From Synechococcus sp. SP2 MAG (lineage in GTDB: Bacteria > Cyanobacteriota > Cyanobacteriia > PCC-6307 > Cyanobiaceae): 50,214 bases of DNA. The position numbers were made by a program, and so were the translations under genes. Where the stretch lies: contig JAVBIX010000018.1 of the NCBI GenBank assembly GCA_030756895.1, positions 1-50,214 of the forward strand, written 5' to 3'. Within the stretch, counting starts at the first letter, position 1. Every line of letters starts with the position of its first letter. The notes beneath the pieces are model-generated. The model was not told where the DNA came from, ran no database searches, and saw nothing but the letters and a program-made list of their open reading frames with translations. Positions 16,218-24,715 of this stretch are shown here, piece after piece.

Positions 16218-17243
16218 ATGCCCGAAGCTGCCGCAACAGGTCGCTTCGTCCTTGATCTCCCCCATTCTGAAGCCGCTCTTGCCCTAGCAGGATCGGCTGA
16301 ACAGACCCTGCATCAACTGGAGGCCCTCACTGGTGCATCTCTTGTGATGCGGGGTCTTCAGCTTGAAATGTCAGGCAGTCTTGTCCAGATTGAACGCGCC
16401 GCAGCGGTGGTTGAGTTGGTCCGGCCGATCTGGCAAGACGGCCAAGCGGTGTCTCAGGTTGATCTTCAATCAGCGCTCGGTGCTTTAAATACGGGCCAAG
16501 CTGAAGACCATGTCGCCATGGGCGATCAGGTGCTCGCCCGCAGCCAAAAGGGCAACCTGTTGCGCCCGCGCACCTTGCGTCAGAAGAAGTATGTGGATGC
16601 GATGGAGCGCCATGACCTCACGTTTGCGCTCGGCCCTGCCGGTACGGGAAAAACCTTTCTCGCGGCGGTATTGGCCGTGCGCATGCTCATGGATCGAAAG
16701 GTTGAGCGGCTGATCCTGACGCGGCCAGCTGTGGAGGCTGGCGAACGTCTTGGCTTTCTTCCCGGCGATTTGCAGCAAAAAATTGATCCCTATCTCAGGC
16801 CCCTGTACGACTCTCTTCATGCCCTGCTTGGACCTGAGAAAACCACCTCCTTGCTCGAGAGAGGTGTGATTGAAGTGGCTCCTTTGGCTTATATGCGAGG
16901 TCGGACCCTGGCCGGCGCGTTTGTGATTCTCGATGAGGCTCAAAACACCACGCCAGCCCAGATGCGAATGGTGCTCACGCGTCTAGGGGAGCGCTCACGC
17001 ATGGTGGTGACCGGTGATGTCACGCAGCAGGATTTACCACCTGGGCAGTTGAGTGGTTTGGTGGAAGCGGCTCAGGTGATGGAGGGTGTGGCCGGAGTTG
17101 CTGTTTGCCATCTCACCGCAGCTGATGTGGTGCGCCACCCGCTGGTGCAGCGCGTGGTGGAGGCCTATGCCAGCTTTGATGAACAAGCTCACCCACAAAC
17201 AGGTGCTGGTATCAGCCTGCTCCCGGGCCCTGAGGTGGAATAA
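16218..17243 (+). CDS. PhoH-family ATPase
   Basis: 341 aa, ATG start, eight bases after rpsP, so probably co-transcribed. Residues 1-100 contain an N-terminal KH-like domain (ALAGSAEQTLHQLEALTG...). The C-terminal 220 residues are a PhoH P-loop ATPase: Walker A GPAGTGKTFLA (about residue 141), and Walker B ILDEAQNTTPAQMRM (VILDEAQN about 237). GDVTQQDLP follows. PhoH proteins (YbeZ type) are linked with ribosome maturation and RNA handling with YbeY, though YbeY is not in the window. The position next to S16 is a familiar translation-related context. Length and motifs are standard and nothing is missing. Confidence 0.93.
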   Translation: MPEAAATGRFVLDLPHSEAALALAGSAEQTLHQLEALTGASLVMRGLQLEMSGSLVQIERAAAVVELVRPIWQDGQAVSQVDLQSALGALNTGQAEDHVAMGDQVLARSQKGNLLRPRTLRQKKYVDAMERHDLTFALGPAGTGKTFLAAVLAVRMLMDRKVERLILTRPAVEAGERLGFLPGDLQQKIDPYLRPLYDSLHALLGPEKTTSLLERGVIEVAPLAYMRGRTLAGAFVILDEAQNTTPAQMRMVLTRLGERSRMVVTGDVTQQDLPPGQLSGLVEAAQVMEGVAGVAVCHLTAADVVRHPLVQRVVEAYASFDEQAHPQTGAGISLLPGPEVE

Positions 17244-17331
17244 CCCTGAAATCGATAGGGGGATCCACACTTCAGCTGCAGGCCATTCGTTGAAAGCGCT
17301 GTCAGGATATGTTCAGTCTTCAGTGAAAGGC

Positions 17332-18063
17332 ATGCCAGCCAGCAGTAATTTTCAAGAGGCCATCCGCGAGGCACAATCCAGTGCTCTTGTTGGCCCCAAT
17401 GTTGTCAATAAAGCCCTGCCTTATGTAGGCGGCGGCATGGTGCTCACCGCCGCAGGTGTACTTGGCGGCATGTCCACCATGGCTGCCATGGGACCAGCCT
17501 TCAATGGGCTGTCGATGATTGCGATTATTCCTTGGTTCATTCTGTTCTTCGTTGCACAGAATGCCGCCAAAAAAGGCAATAACGGTACTGCGTTGCCATT
17601 GATGGCGGCCTTTAGTTTGCTTACGGGCTTCACGCTTACCGGTCTGGTGGTGCAAGCCGTTGCGGTTGCCGGTGTTGCCTCGATTGGCATCGCTGCGCTC
17701 GCAACGGGCCTCACCTTTGCGATTGCCTCCATCGTTGGTCGGCGCATGAGTGACAGCGTGGGTCAAGCGCTCACTGCAGTGGTGGGCTTCGGCTTGATCG
17801 GCCTGTTGATCGCGATGGTCGGCATCTTTGTTGCCGGTTTCTTTATTCCTGGGATCTTTGCGGCTACCAATCTTGCGATTGCAGGATTTGGAACCGTGTT
17901 GTTTGTGGGAATGGCATTCGTGGACTTTTACACAATGCCTCGTACCTATCGCGATGATCAATACCTCGCAGGTGCTCTGGGAATGTATCTCACCTATATC
18001 AATCTGTTCATCTTCATCTTGCGTTTGATCATTGCCCTTCAAGGTGGTGGTCGTCGCAACTGA
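17332..18063 (+). CDS. Bax inhibitor-1 (BI-1/YccA) family membrane protein
   Basis: 243 aa from ATG 17332, chosen for the AAAGG ribosome site just upstream and because it gives the usual family length. Longer in-frame starts run into phoH. Seven hydrophobic segments are visible, including VGGGMVLTAAGVLGG, MIAIIPWFILFFVA, LPLMAAFSLLTGFTL, and the family-typical C-terminal region FVDFYTMPRTYRDDQYL then LGMYLTYINLFIFILRLI. BI-1/YccA (UPF0005) proteins are pH-sensitive membrane proteins, with cation leak and FtsH-interaction roles reported for relatives. The role in cyanobacteria is unknown. A strong intrinsic terminator follows 40 bases downstream. The gap to phoH is about 90 bases. Confidence 0.9.
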   Translation: MPASSNFQEAIREAQSSALVGPNVVNKALPYVGGGMVLTAAGVLGGMSTMAAMGPAFNGLSMIAIIPWFILFFVAQNAAKKGNNGTALPLMAAFSLLTGFTLTGLVVQAVAVAGVASIGIAALATGLTFAIASIVGRRMSDSVGQALTAVVGFGLIGLLIAMVGIFVAGFFIPGIFAATNLAIAGFGTVLFVGMAFVDFYTMPRTYRDDQYLAGALGMYLTYINLFIFILRLIIALQGGGRRN

Positions 18064-18103
18064 TTTGTTTTAAGTGCCAACGCTTAATTTCAACTCGTGA
18101 TTC

Positions 18104-18130
18104 AATCCTGGCTTTGTCCGGGATTTTTTT
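18104..18130 (+). terminator. Intrinsic terminator after the BI-1 gene
   Basis: AATCCTGG (18104-18111) pairs with CCGGGATT (18118-18125), with one G-U pair and a six-base loop, followed by a run of seven T residues (18124-18130). This is the clearest rho-independent terminator in the window and it probably ends the ffh-rpsP-phoH-BI-1 unit. Confidence 0.85.
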
Positions 18131-18316
18131 ATGGATAGTGTGTGTCGACCTTTAAGGAATCAAGGCGCAGTGAACGTCCATTTGATCAATGCCTCATTAA
18201 ATTGCGGTGCCTGTTTTGGCTCCGACTTTCTCTCTGAGCACTCCTGATGAGTTGCGATGATGAATGCAGTCCATCAATGAGCAAAACCAATTTTGACAGC
18301 AAAATCTTGGCGGCGG

Positions 18317-19714
18317 ATGGTGCTTTTCCTTTGTTTGTTGAGCGGTTGGAATCAGATGTTGTTAACGGCCGGGAGGGCTGGGCAAAAGGGGCTGGCTCAG
18401 ACGACCCACTATTCAGATCAGGTGGCTAAGGCGGCTCAGCAGCTGATCAAACTGACTCCTGCAGAGCAGCTTGAGCAATTACAACAGCCTTTCACGAGTT
18501 CGGAACGAACCGCCGGTCGAGACCCTGCTGGCACCCCATCCTTCTGTGGCGTTGTTGCATGGTGTCGTTCCCAAGGCCTTGGTCAAGGAGCGATGGGGCA
18601 GGCCCAGCTCTTCAGTCTGCATCGTTTGCTCCGTCATTCTTTGTCGAGTGGTGGTTATCAAAGTCTTTTATCTGTACTGAATCGTCAGCGCGTGATTGGA
18701 GAAATGGAGGCAGTTGTTGATACCACAGCGGTGAAGCGGGCAGCAGAGCAGGAACCGGAAGCTCGGGCGGACACGATTCAGGCATTCCCACAATTGGCTC
18801 ACCCAACATTGAGGGATTGGTATCCCTCAATCGGTGGCATGACGCCGTTGCCTGATTCTCAATTGAAGTGGAGTTGGAATCCTCCTGGGGCTGCAATTCG
18901 CCGTAAACAGTTTGATGACTACTCACTGCTTATCTCTGGGGATCCTGGTGAAGGTAATCGTTGGGGATTGCGTTTTGAGGGTCATCACCTCAGCATCAAT
19001 CTCACGTTTATGCGTGATCAAAATGGCAACTTCCAGGTGGCTGGAACGCCGCTCTTCCTCGGAGCTTTCCCGATGGTGGTGCCTGCCTCCCCTTCCACCT
19101 TGCTAGATCTGCAAAGCCAATGGCAATGGACCCAAGGGCAATCCATGCTCTATGGCGCCGCTCAAAATCTGCGCCAATTTTGGCAATCGATGCCTGAACC
19201 TAACCGCGATCAGGCCAAAATCCCGAATGATCGCTTTGATCAGGTCTCTCCGCTTCTTGCCGATACTCCACCTAACTATTTGATTACAGCTCTTGATCCA
19301 CGTCCTGACCCTCAGGCGATCAGGCGATTTGCCTCGATTGACATGCTTCCCAAGGAGCTGTCAAAGAAGTCCTTATGGCATCTCATCCAAGCCTTTGACG
19401 TGTACCTCAGCCCAATGCATTCTGATGTGGCTCGTCAATATCGTTCGCGCTTAAATGCAACTTTAGAGAGCAATCAGCCGCTTCAATTGTCTTGGGCTGG
19501 TGGTGCTTTGACGGACATTGGTTCGCATCACTATTCCTATCTTCAGATAGGAGATTTATTGCTGGAGTTATTTCAAAGCAACCGCTTTAGTACCCAGCAC
19601 GAATCTGTGCCATCGGGGAATCATGTTCATGGCATGTTGCGTGATTTGGCATTTGATTGGCAACAACCCAATCCTGTTAAAAAGCACCTACTAATGCATC
19701 ACCATCATCACTAA
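18317..19714 (+). CDS. Exported DUF3500-like protein
   Basis: 465 aa from ATG 18317, chosen because it puts a signal peptide at the N-terminus (MVLFLCLLSGWNQMLL, cleavage near LAQ). A TTG at 18293 is also in frame. From about residue 30 the sequence follows DUF3500: SERT...GLGQGAM...LHRLLRHSLSSGGYQSLL, then GNRWGLRFEGHHLSINLTF (about 220-238) and GALTDIGSHHYSYLQIGDLLLE near the C-terminus, with many His in conserved-looking places. This fits a possible metal-dependent role, but the family has no established function as far as I know. The protein ends HHHHH, a natural C-terminal polyhistidine. It is convergent with the next gene, which ends 10 bases away. Confidence 0.75.
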   Translation: MVLFLCLLSGWNQMLLTAGRAGQKGLAQTTHYSDQVAKAAQQLIKLTPAEQLEQLQQPFTSSERTAGRDPAGTPSFCGVVAWCRSQGLGQGAMGQAQLFSLHRLLRHSLSSGGYQSLLSVLNRQRVIGEMEAVVDTTAVKRAAEQEPEARADTIQAFPQLAHPTLRDWYPSIGGMTPLPDSQLKWSWNPPGAAIRRKQFDDYSLLISGDPGEGNRWGLRFEGHHLSINLTFMRDQNGNFQVAGTPLFLGAFPMVVPASPSTLLDLQSQWQWTQGQSMLYGAAQNLRQFWQSMPEPNRDQAKIPNDRFDQVSPLLADTPPNYLITALDPRPDPQAIRRFASIDMLPKELSKKSLWHLIQAFDVYLSPMHSDVARQYRSRLNATLESNQPLQLSWAGGALTDIGSHHYSYLQIGDLLLELFQSNRFSTQHESVPSGNHVHGMLRDLAFDWQQPNPVKKHLLMHHHHH

Positions 19715-19724
19715 AAACGTTGCT

Positions 19725-20297
19725 TCAAGCTTCTGCAACCCCATGGATCGCGAGTGTAATCGCCTCTTTTTGATGCTTGTCATACCCCCAACGTTCGAGG
19801 AAGCTCACATCATCTCCTTTGTTTTGCGCAGCAGCTTCAAGCAATCGTTCCAGCCTTGCTTTCACAGCATTGGGCTCAAGTTGGCGTAACAGTTCAGTGC
19901 AGCGCAGATTCACTCGCTCTGAACCTGCAGCTTGCAACTCATCCGATTGCTTGCGGTGGTGCACCACCATCGCTGCGCTCATTGCAAGATTGCGAACGGT
20001 GAGATCCACAACTCCTTCACCGCAGGATCGCAGTTTTCCCACAAGGGCTTCAGGCAATCGATCCATCAGGGCACTGTCGCCAGCCAGGCTGATCACAAAA
20101 AAGCCTCGCGCTCCATCGCGACTTGCCACAAGCTCCCCTACGCGATCAGCAATGACTTCGTCACTGATTTCTTCTTGGTCCCATTGCTGGAGCCACATCG
20201 CGGCGATCTCCATAGCCTGCTGAAAACTCGGCGCTTGCACGGAATCTGGGGTTTGCGGATCGGTTTCTGACGGAACAGTTGAGTCCTGATCTGTCAT
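19725..20297 (-). CDS. Conserved cyanobacterial protein of unknown function
   Basis: 190 aa, ATG start. The first 25 residues are acidic and Pro/Thr-rich, probably disordered. The rest is alpha-helical: FQQAMEIAAMWLQQWDQEEIS, then VGELVASRDGARGFFVISLAGDSALMDRLP (two pieces), VVDLTVRNLAMSAAMVVHH, and a Cys-containing CTELLRQLEPNAVKARLERLL. No signal peptide, membrane span or catalytic motif is visible. The composition looks like a core picocyanobacterial gene. It is divergent from the acetolactate decarboxylase-like gene at 20430, leaving about 130 bases for promoters. Confidence 0.7.
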   Translation of the reverse strand: MTDQDSTVPSETDPQTPDSVQAPSFQQAMEIAAMWLQQWDQEEISDEVIADRVGELVASRDGARGFFVISLAGDSALMDRLPEALVGKLRSCGEGVVDLTVRNLAMSAAMVVHHRKQSDELQAAGSERVNLRCTELLRQLEPNAVKARLERLLEAAAQNKGDDVSFLERWGYDKHQKEAITLAIHGVAEA

Positions 20298-20429
20298 GGC
20301 GCTGGGGGTGGGGTTAGCAGTCCGAGCAGAGTAGGCAGACAGGGCTTGAGTGGCTCTCTCTCAACAGTTGTTCGCGACACCCTTTTTTGAGGCAAGCCTG
20401 GCCAAAGTGAGGACAGCCATCCGGAAAGC

Positions 20430-21278
20430 GTGGAAGCTCAACAAGGTCATGATCTGCATCTAAATCTGCCGGCTGGGCATTGGCAGGCTTTGCTGCGTCA
20501 TTACGAGCAAAGCGGAGAGACGCAAAGTGCCGTGGTTCTCAAAGCGTTGGCGGATTACCTCGATCTCGACCATCACACCCTGTGGCAGCTCTCCACTTCC
20601 ACCGCCGTTGTGGAAGGGGTTTTTGGGGGCGCCCTGCAGGTGAAAGACCTCATCGATCATGGCGACTTTGGTCTTGGCACCTTTGAACAACTCGATGGTG
20701 AAGGGATTTTGTTGGATGGGGTCTGTTGGCAGGCGAGGGCCGATGGCAGCTTGATCAAGGCACCGCAAGATGAGGCCATCCCTTTTTGGGTAGCCACCCA
20801 CTTTCAGGCTGAGCGTCAGGTCAGCGTGAATGACATTCGCAGTATTGAGGATCTTGGTGCGCGAATCGACCCGCTTCGGCCTGGAGCCAACTTGTTCGTA
20901 GCGATCCAGATCAAAGGGGTGTTTGAACAGGTGGAGATGCGAACGGTGTCGAGGGTGCCTGAAGGTGTGGGCTTGCTCGAGGCTTCAACCAACCAATCCG
21001 TGGTTTGTATCGAAAAGGTGTCTGGAACTTTGGTGGGCTTTTGGAGCCCTACGCACACCACCAGCTTGAACATTCCTGGCTATCACTTTCACTTTCTTTC
21101 GGAGGATCACAGCAGCGGCGGTCATGTTCTTGATGTCAAGGCTGACGCCCTCAAGATTGAACTCGATTTCCAATCAAATTTGAGGCTTGCATTGCCAGAA
21201 ACAAAGCAATTTCTTGAGGCTGATCTTTCGCGAGATATCAGTGATGAACTTCATCAAGCTGAGGGTGTGAGCCGATGA
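20430..21278 (+). CDS. Alpha-acetolactate decarboxylase with an N-terminal ribbon-helix-helix-like extension
   Basis: 282 aa, GTG start with a GGAAAG ribosome site. From about residue 50 the sequence is acetolactate decarboxylase (AlsD/BudA): LWQLSTSTAVVEGVFGGALQ, DHGDFGLGTFEQLDGEGILLDG, the substrate region PEGVGLLEASTNQSV, and the zinc site GYHFHFLSEDHSSGGHVLD with the His ligands (HFH and later H). The enzyme makes acetoin from 2-acetolactate. Residues 8-45 (LHLNLPAGHWQALLRHYEQS, then VVLKALADYLDL) look like a ribbon-helix-helix unit, a strand followed by two helices. It heads a probable operon with era (18 bases), the phycobilin lyase and trmD. It may divert pyruvate carbon to acetoin, or the extra domain may give a regulatory role; this is inferred. 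Confidence 0.85.
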   Translation: MEAQQGHDLHLNLPAGHWQALLRHYEQSGETQSAVVLKALADYLDLDHHTLWQLSTSTAVVEGVFGGALQVKDLIDHGDFGLGTFEQLDGEGILLDGVCWQARADGSLIKAPQDEAIPFWVATHFQAERQVSVNDIRSIEDLGARIDPLRPGANLFVAIQIKGVFEQVEMRTVSRVPEGVGLLEASTNQSVVCIEKVSGTLVGFWSPTHTTSLNIPGYHFHFLSEDHSSGGHVLDVKADALKIELDFQSNLRLALPETKQFLEADLSRDISDELHQAEGVSR

Positions 21279-21295
21279 CAGCGCAGACTTAAAAG

Positions 21296-22249
21296 ATGGT
21301 TGAGTCTTCGTCTCGTTCGTTTACAAGCAATACGCCTGAGGGATTTCGCTCCGGTTTTGTTGCGTTGATCGGTCGCCCCAATGTGGGGAAGTCCACGTTG
21401 GTGAATCAGCTCATCGGCGACAAGATTGCGATCACATCGCCTGTGGCCCAAACCACCCGCAATCGGCTGCGCGCGATCCTCACCACAGATGAAGCCCAGC
21501 TGATTCTGGTGGATACACCCGGCATCCATAAGCCCCATCACCTCTTGGGAGAGAGGCTTGTTCGCAGTGCCCGATCAGCGATTGGGGAGGTGGATCAGGT
21601 GCTGCTGTTGCTCGAGGGAAACGAGGCTCCAGGGCGAGGTGATGCCTTCATCGTGCAATTGCTGCGTCAGCAACCTTTGCCGGTGCAGGTGCTGCTCAAT
21701 AAGTGGGATCTGGTTCCGTTAGAGCAGAAGGACGCTGCCGATGCGGCCTACCGCGAGCTTCTGGGCGAGACCGATTGGCCGGTGCATCGCTGTAGTGCCT
21801 TGAGCGGCGACGGCTGCCCCGAGTTAGTGAAGGCGATTAGTTCGTTGATGCCCGAGGGGCCCCAGCTCTATCCCTCCGACATGGTGAGCGATCAGCCCGA
21901 ACGCTTGCTGATGGGCGAATTGATCCGTGAACAGGTCTTGCTCAATACGCGCGAAGAGGTGCCACATAGTGTTGCGGTGAGCATTGATCGCGTTGAGGAG
22001 ATACCCGCGAAGGGCAAGGGCAATGGGCGCACGGCGGTGTTGGCAACAGTGCTGGTTGAGCGCAAAAGCCAGAAGGGAATCTTGATTGGCAAAGGCGGGT
22101 CCATGCTCAAAACGATTGGTCAGGGCGCACGTCTGCAGATGCAGACTTTGATCGATGGTCCGGTGTACCTGGAGCTGTTCGTGAAGGTGGTTCCCGATTG
22201 GCGCAGCAAGCCGGCCCGACTCGCGGAGTTGGGATATGTGGGCGATTAA
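21296..22249 (+). CDS. era: Ribosome-assembly GTPase Era
   Basis: 317 aa, ATG start. Era is a GTPase that binds the 3' end of 16S rRNA in 30S maturation. G1 GRPNVGKST (26-34), the effector region with TRNRLRAILT, G3 DTPGIHKPH (about 73), G4 NKWDLV (about 140), then the SALSGDG element. The C-terminal KH domain contains GRTAVLATVLVERKSQKGILIGKGGSMLKTIGQGAR (in parts; the GKGG loop is the RNA-binding signature). The N-terminal 20 residues are a Ser/Thr-rich extension. It is 18 bases downstream of the decarboxylase gene and directly abuts the next gene: its TAA is followed at once by that gene's ATG. Confidence 0.97.
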   Translation: MVESSSRSFTSNTPEGFRSGFVALIGRPNVGKSTLVNQLIGDKIAITSPVAQTTRNRLRAILTTDEAQLILVDTPGIHKPHHLLGERLVRSARSAIGEVDQVLLLLEGNEAPGRGDAFIVQLLRQQPLPVQVLLNKWDLVPLEQKDAADAAYRELLGETDWPVHRCSALSGDGCPELVKAISSLMPEGPQLYPSDMVSDQPERLLMGELIREQVLLNTREEVPHSVAVSIDRVEEIPAKGKGNGRTAVLATVLVERKSQKGILIGKGGSMLKTIGQGARLQMQTLIDGPVYLELFVKVVPDWRSKPARLAELGYVGD

Positions 22250-22750
22250 ATGGTGGATAGCGCACCTGCGAAGATGCAAGACATGAGCGATCAAACTCCG
22301 TTCCCTCCGTCTGATCTCGACGGTTTTCTTGCCCTCTGCGTGGGCCGTTGGATGAGCTTGCGTAGCCGCTTCCTAATCAATGCATCAGAGCAGGAGTGGC
22401 ATAGCAGTGAAAGGGGCGAGGTGGAGGTAACGGCTTCCGTTGCTGCTGGGGTGCCCTGTTTGGACGTCACTCCCGCTGAGGGTGGCAAGAGCACCCTGGC
22501 CTTTCAAGCCGATGGATCGCTTGCGATTCACGCAGGCGGTACTGAGCAATTCGGGCGTTGGCAGTTGCTTCCAGATTCCAGCCTCGAGCTTTATTTGCAA
22601 GCCGGAAATGGTGACCAAGTGCTGGAGCGTATTTGGTTCACCAAACCCAACCTGCGGTTGCGCAGCACCACGGCGGTTGATGAGGATGGACAGCCCAGGC
22701 AGGGCAGTTTCTGCTCGGAGATCAGGCGCGTCAGTCGTCCGCAGAGCTGA
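22250..22750 (+). CDS. CpcS/CpeS-family phycobilin:biliprotein lyase
   Basis: 166 aa. Start ATG 22250 touches the era stop codon; ATG 22286 (MQDMSDQ... region) is a possible alternative. The pattern LDGFLALCVGRWMSLRSRFL, then a beta-barrel lipocalin-like body and the C-terminal RIWFTKPNLRLRSTTAVD followed by GSFCSEIRRVSRP is that of S/U-type lyases, which hold a bilin (phycocyanobilin or phycoerythrobilin) in a barrel and attach it to a Cys of phycobiliproteins. I cannot decide by eye between CpcS, CpcU, CpcV and CpeS/CpeU paralogues, so no gene name is given. It is separate from any phycobilisome gene here and is packed between era and trmD with six bases to the latter. Confidence 0.82.
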   Translation: MVDSAPAKMQDMSDQTPFPPSDLDGFLALCVGRWMSLRSRFLINASEQEWHSSERGEVEVTASVAAGVPCLDVTPAEGGKSTLAFQADGSLAIHAGGTEQFGRWQLLPDSSLELYLQAGNGDQVLERIWFTKPNLRLRSTTAVDEDGQPRQGSFCSEIRRVSRPQS

Positions 22751-22756
22751 GATCTG

Positions 22757-23485
22757 ATGGCTCCCTATCGCCTCGATGTAATCAGCTTGGCGCCGCAGGC
22801 CTTTGCGCCATTGCTTGAACTCGGGGTGATCGGTCGTGCCTTTGGGGCCGAGATTGCGGAGCTGCACCTCCACAATCCTCGCGATCACGCCATCGACCGC
22901 CATCGCAAGGTGGACGATGTGCCTTATGGAGGTGGCGCCGGCATGGTGCTGAAGCCGGAACCGGTGTTTGCTGCCTTCGAGGCTGTACCGGTTTGCCCAC
23001 GACGTCGTGTGTTGTTGATGTCGCCCCAGGGACAACCACTGCGTCAGGCTGATTTACAGCGCTGGTCAAAGGAGTACGACCAGTTGGTGTTTCTGTGCGG
23101 TCATTACGAAGGCTTTGATGAACGCATCCGCTCACTGGCTGATGAGGAAGTATCCATGGGGGATTTCGTGCTCACGGGCGGTGAACTTCCAGCGATGACA
23201 ATCATCAATGGAGTGGTGCGCTTGCTGCCAGGCACCGTGGGTACACCGGAATCCTTGGTGGAAGAAAGTCATAGCGATCTGTTGCTTGAGCATTCGCATT
23301 ACACGCGCCCGGCGGATTTCCGTGGCATGACCGTGCCTGATGTGTTGCGCAGCGGGGATCATGGTGCTGTGGCTCTTTGGCGTCAGCAGGAGCGCGAGCA
23401 GCGCACCCAGAAACGTCGGCCAGATCTATGGACTCGTTGGCAGCAGATCCAAAACCCAACAAACAATCCACCTCAAGCGGACTGA
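22757..23485 (+). CDS. trmD: tRNA (guanine-N1)-methyltransferase TrmD
   Basis: 242 aa, ATG start. TrmD methylates G37 of tRNAs with a knotted SPOUT fold that binds SAM. Diagnostic segments: GAEIAELHLHNPRDHA, DDVPYGGGAGMVLKPEPVF, LCGHYEGFDERI (the SAM-binding trefoil knot starts near MSPQGQPL), EEVSMGDFVLTGGELPAM, then LLEHSHYTRPADFRGM. The C-terminal domain ends with RRPDLW. Full length and conserved. It is the last gene of the alsD-like/era/lyase/trmD cluster and its end is convergent with the minus-strand gene at 23497. Confidence 0.96.
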   Translation: MAPYRLDVISLAPQAFAPLLELGVIGRAFGAEIAELHLHNPRDHAIDRHRKVDDVPYGGGAGMVLKPEPVFAAFEAVPVCPRRRVLLMSPQGQPLRQADLQRWSKEYDQLVFLCGHYEGFDERIRSLADEEVSMGDFVLTGGELPAMTIINGVVRLLPGTVGTPESLVEESHSDLLLEHSHYTRPADFRGMTVPDVLRSGDHGAVALWRQQEREQRTQKRRPDLWTRWQQIQNPTNNPPQAD

Positions 23486-23496
23486 TCCTGGTGACT

Positions 23497-23976
23497 TCAG
23501 TTTTCCAGATCAAGATCATCTGACCATTCCTGCGTGGGTGGAGCAACGAGAAGAATGTCGGCATCCTTGTTGTTCATTTGAATCACAAGGATTTTTCTTG
23601 GATTGCTTTTAAATCCCTTTCTTGCTGTGTTTATGGCATCAACAAGATCGTCAACAGTTGCATAGCAATCACGTGCAATATCATTTTTTGCTTCGTTATA
23701 TAGGGCGACGAACTCTTCTGTCTCCTGATCCATAGCTTTAAGCATTTCCTGCATGGCTTTTTCTGGACCAATTTTTTTGGCAAGACTCATGTAGTACTTC
23801 ATTTGTGGTGTTGCTAAGGCAGTGGATACTCGTAGGTGGTTTGTGAGGTTGGATAATGTTGTTTCCATTAACTCATCCCTTTGGTCGATCACGATGCATG
23901 GAGCAGTGAGATCAAAGGCGATCATGCCTTGTAGCTTTTGCCAGTGACGCTCAATTTCGCTCCAATTTTTTTTCAT
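23497..23976 (-). CDS. Hypothetical cytoplasmic protein, 159 aa
   Basis: ATG start, no signal peptide. Mainly alpha-helical: an N-terminal amphipathic helix (MKKNWSEIERHWQKLQGMI), a stretch QMKYYMSLAKKIGPEKAMQEM, and ETEEFVALYNEAKNDIARDC in the middle, then KILVIQMNNKDADILLVAPP in a strand-like C-terminal part ending in acidic residues. I recognise no family. It ends 11 bases from trmD on the opposite strand. The AT-rich ~800-base interval on its 5' side suggests it lies at the edge of an accessory patch. Confidence 0.55.
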   Translation of the reverse strand: MKKNWSEIERHWQKLQGMIAFDLTAPCIVIDQRDELMETTLSNLTNHLRVSTALATPQMKYYMSLAKKIGPEKAMQEMLKAMDQETEEFVALYNEAKNDIARDCYATVDDLVDAINTARKGFKSNPRKILVIQMNNKDADILLVAPPTQEWSDDLDLEN

Positions 23977-24141
23977 GTTTATAGATGATTGGCTTTTGCG
24001 TTTTGTATCTATTCAAAGTCAATTATAGCCGCAAATTGATTAGGGAGAATGCTCTATGATTTCTTCTATAGCTAAGAATTTATTGGTTAAGAACACGCCC
24101 CCAACGTAGAAAAATAATGTCAATGATTCATCGATGGCCTT

Positions 24142-24412
24142 ATGGAAAACTCGTTCTTGCCTGGCTTAGCCCAATGAACCCGAGCAGCTGTATCAAGACC
24201 TGGACCTCTCGATCTTCGATTTGTTGATCGAGATCAACCGATGCGTTAGCGCTTGAGGCACGCCATTTCTAATTTGGTTGGTTTCTGCTGTGAAGGCAAT
24301 GCGCCTTTACACCGATGGCAAGTGTGCGCTGGTGGCACAAACTATGGACATCGAGATCGGAGGCGCTTTGACAGACGACACTCCACCTGAGTTATCAGCA
24401 GAAGCAAGCTGA
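24142..24412 (+). pseudogene. Possible decayed small gene
   Basis: A frame from ATG 24142 reads MENSFLPGLAQ then hits TGA. Changing frame by one base there gives EPEQLYQDLDLSIFDLLIEI(NRCVSA), which looks like real protein, up to TGA at 24254-24256. The same frame continues, open, to MRLYTDGKCALVAQTMDIEI (from ATG 24299) and ends at TGA 24412. The natural amino-acid composition in two frames separated by one shift and one stop suggests a small gene that has been inactivated, or at least two small genes. Not recognised as a family; the call rests on composition only. Confidence 0.3.
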
Positions 24413-24685
24413 CTTCAGGTCCCTGCTCCAACAGTCTCAACAAGACGTGGGTTGTTCCTTTGGTAGGCAATGGCTTGAGCGCCACGCCAATCGATGCTCC
24501 ATCTGCACCGTCTTAGGTGCCCTACGGAGAACACGACCCCACACCTAGAGCCCCGGCCCCAGGTGATCCTGCAGACAGCCGCTTCGCACCACCCTTTCAG
24601 TTCACTGTTTTCGATACGAGGTTCAGACTTCAGCGATACAGGTTCACTGATGAATGGTTTGCGATATGCATAAACGAGCGAGTTA

Positions 24686-24715
24686 GGCCGTCTCTTCCAT
24701 CCGGGAGGGGCGGCC
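24686..24715 (+). terminator. Terminator-like hairpin, 24.7 kb
   Basis: GGCCGTCTCTTCC (24686-24698) pairs with GGGAGGGGCGGCC (24703-24715) with several G-U pairs and a four-base loop, then TCTCCTT. It lies about 75 bases upstream of the TerB-like gene and could end transcripts coming from the left. Confidence 0.5.
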
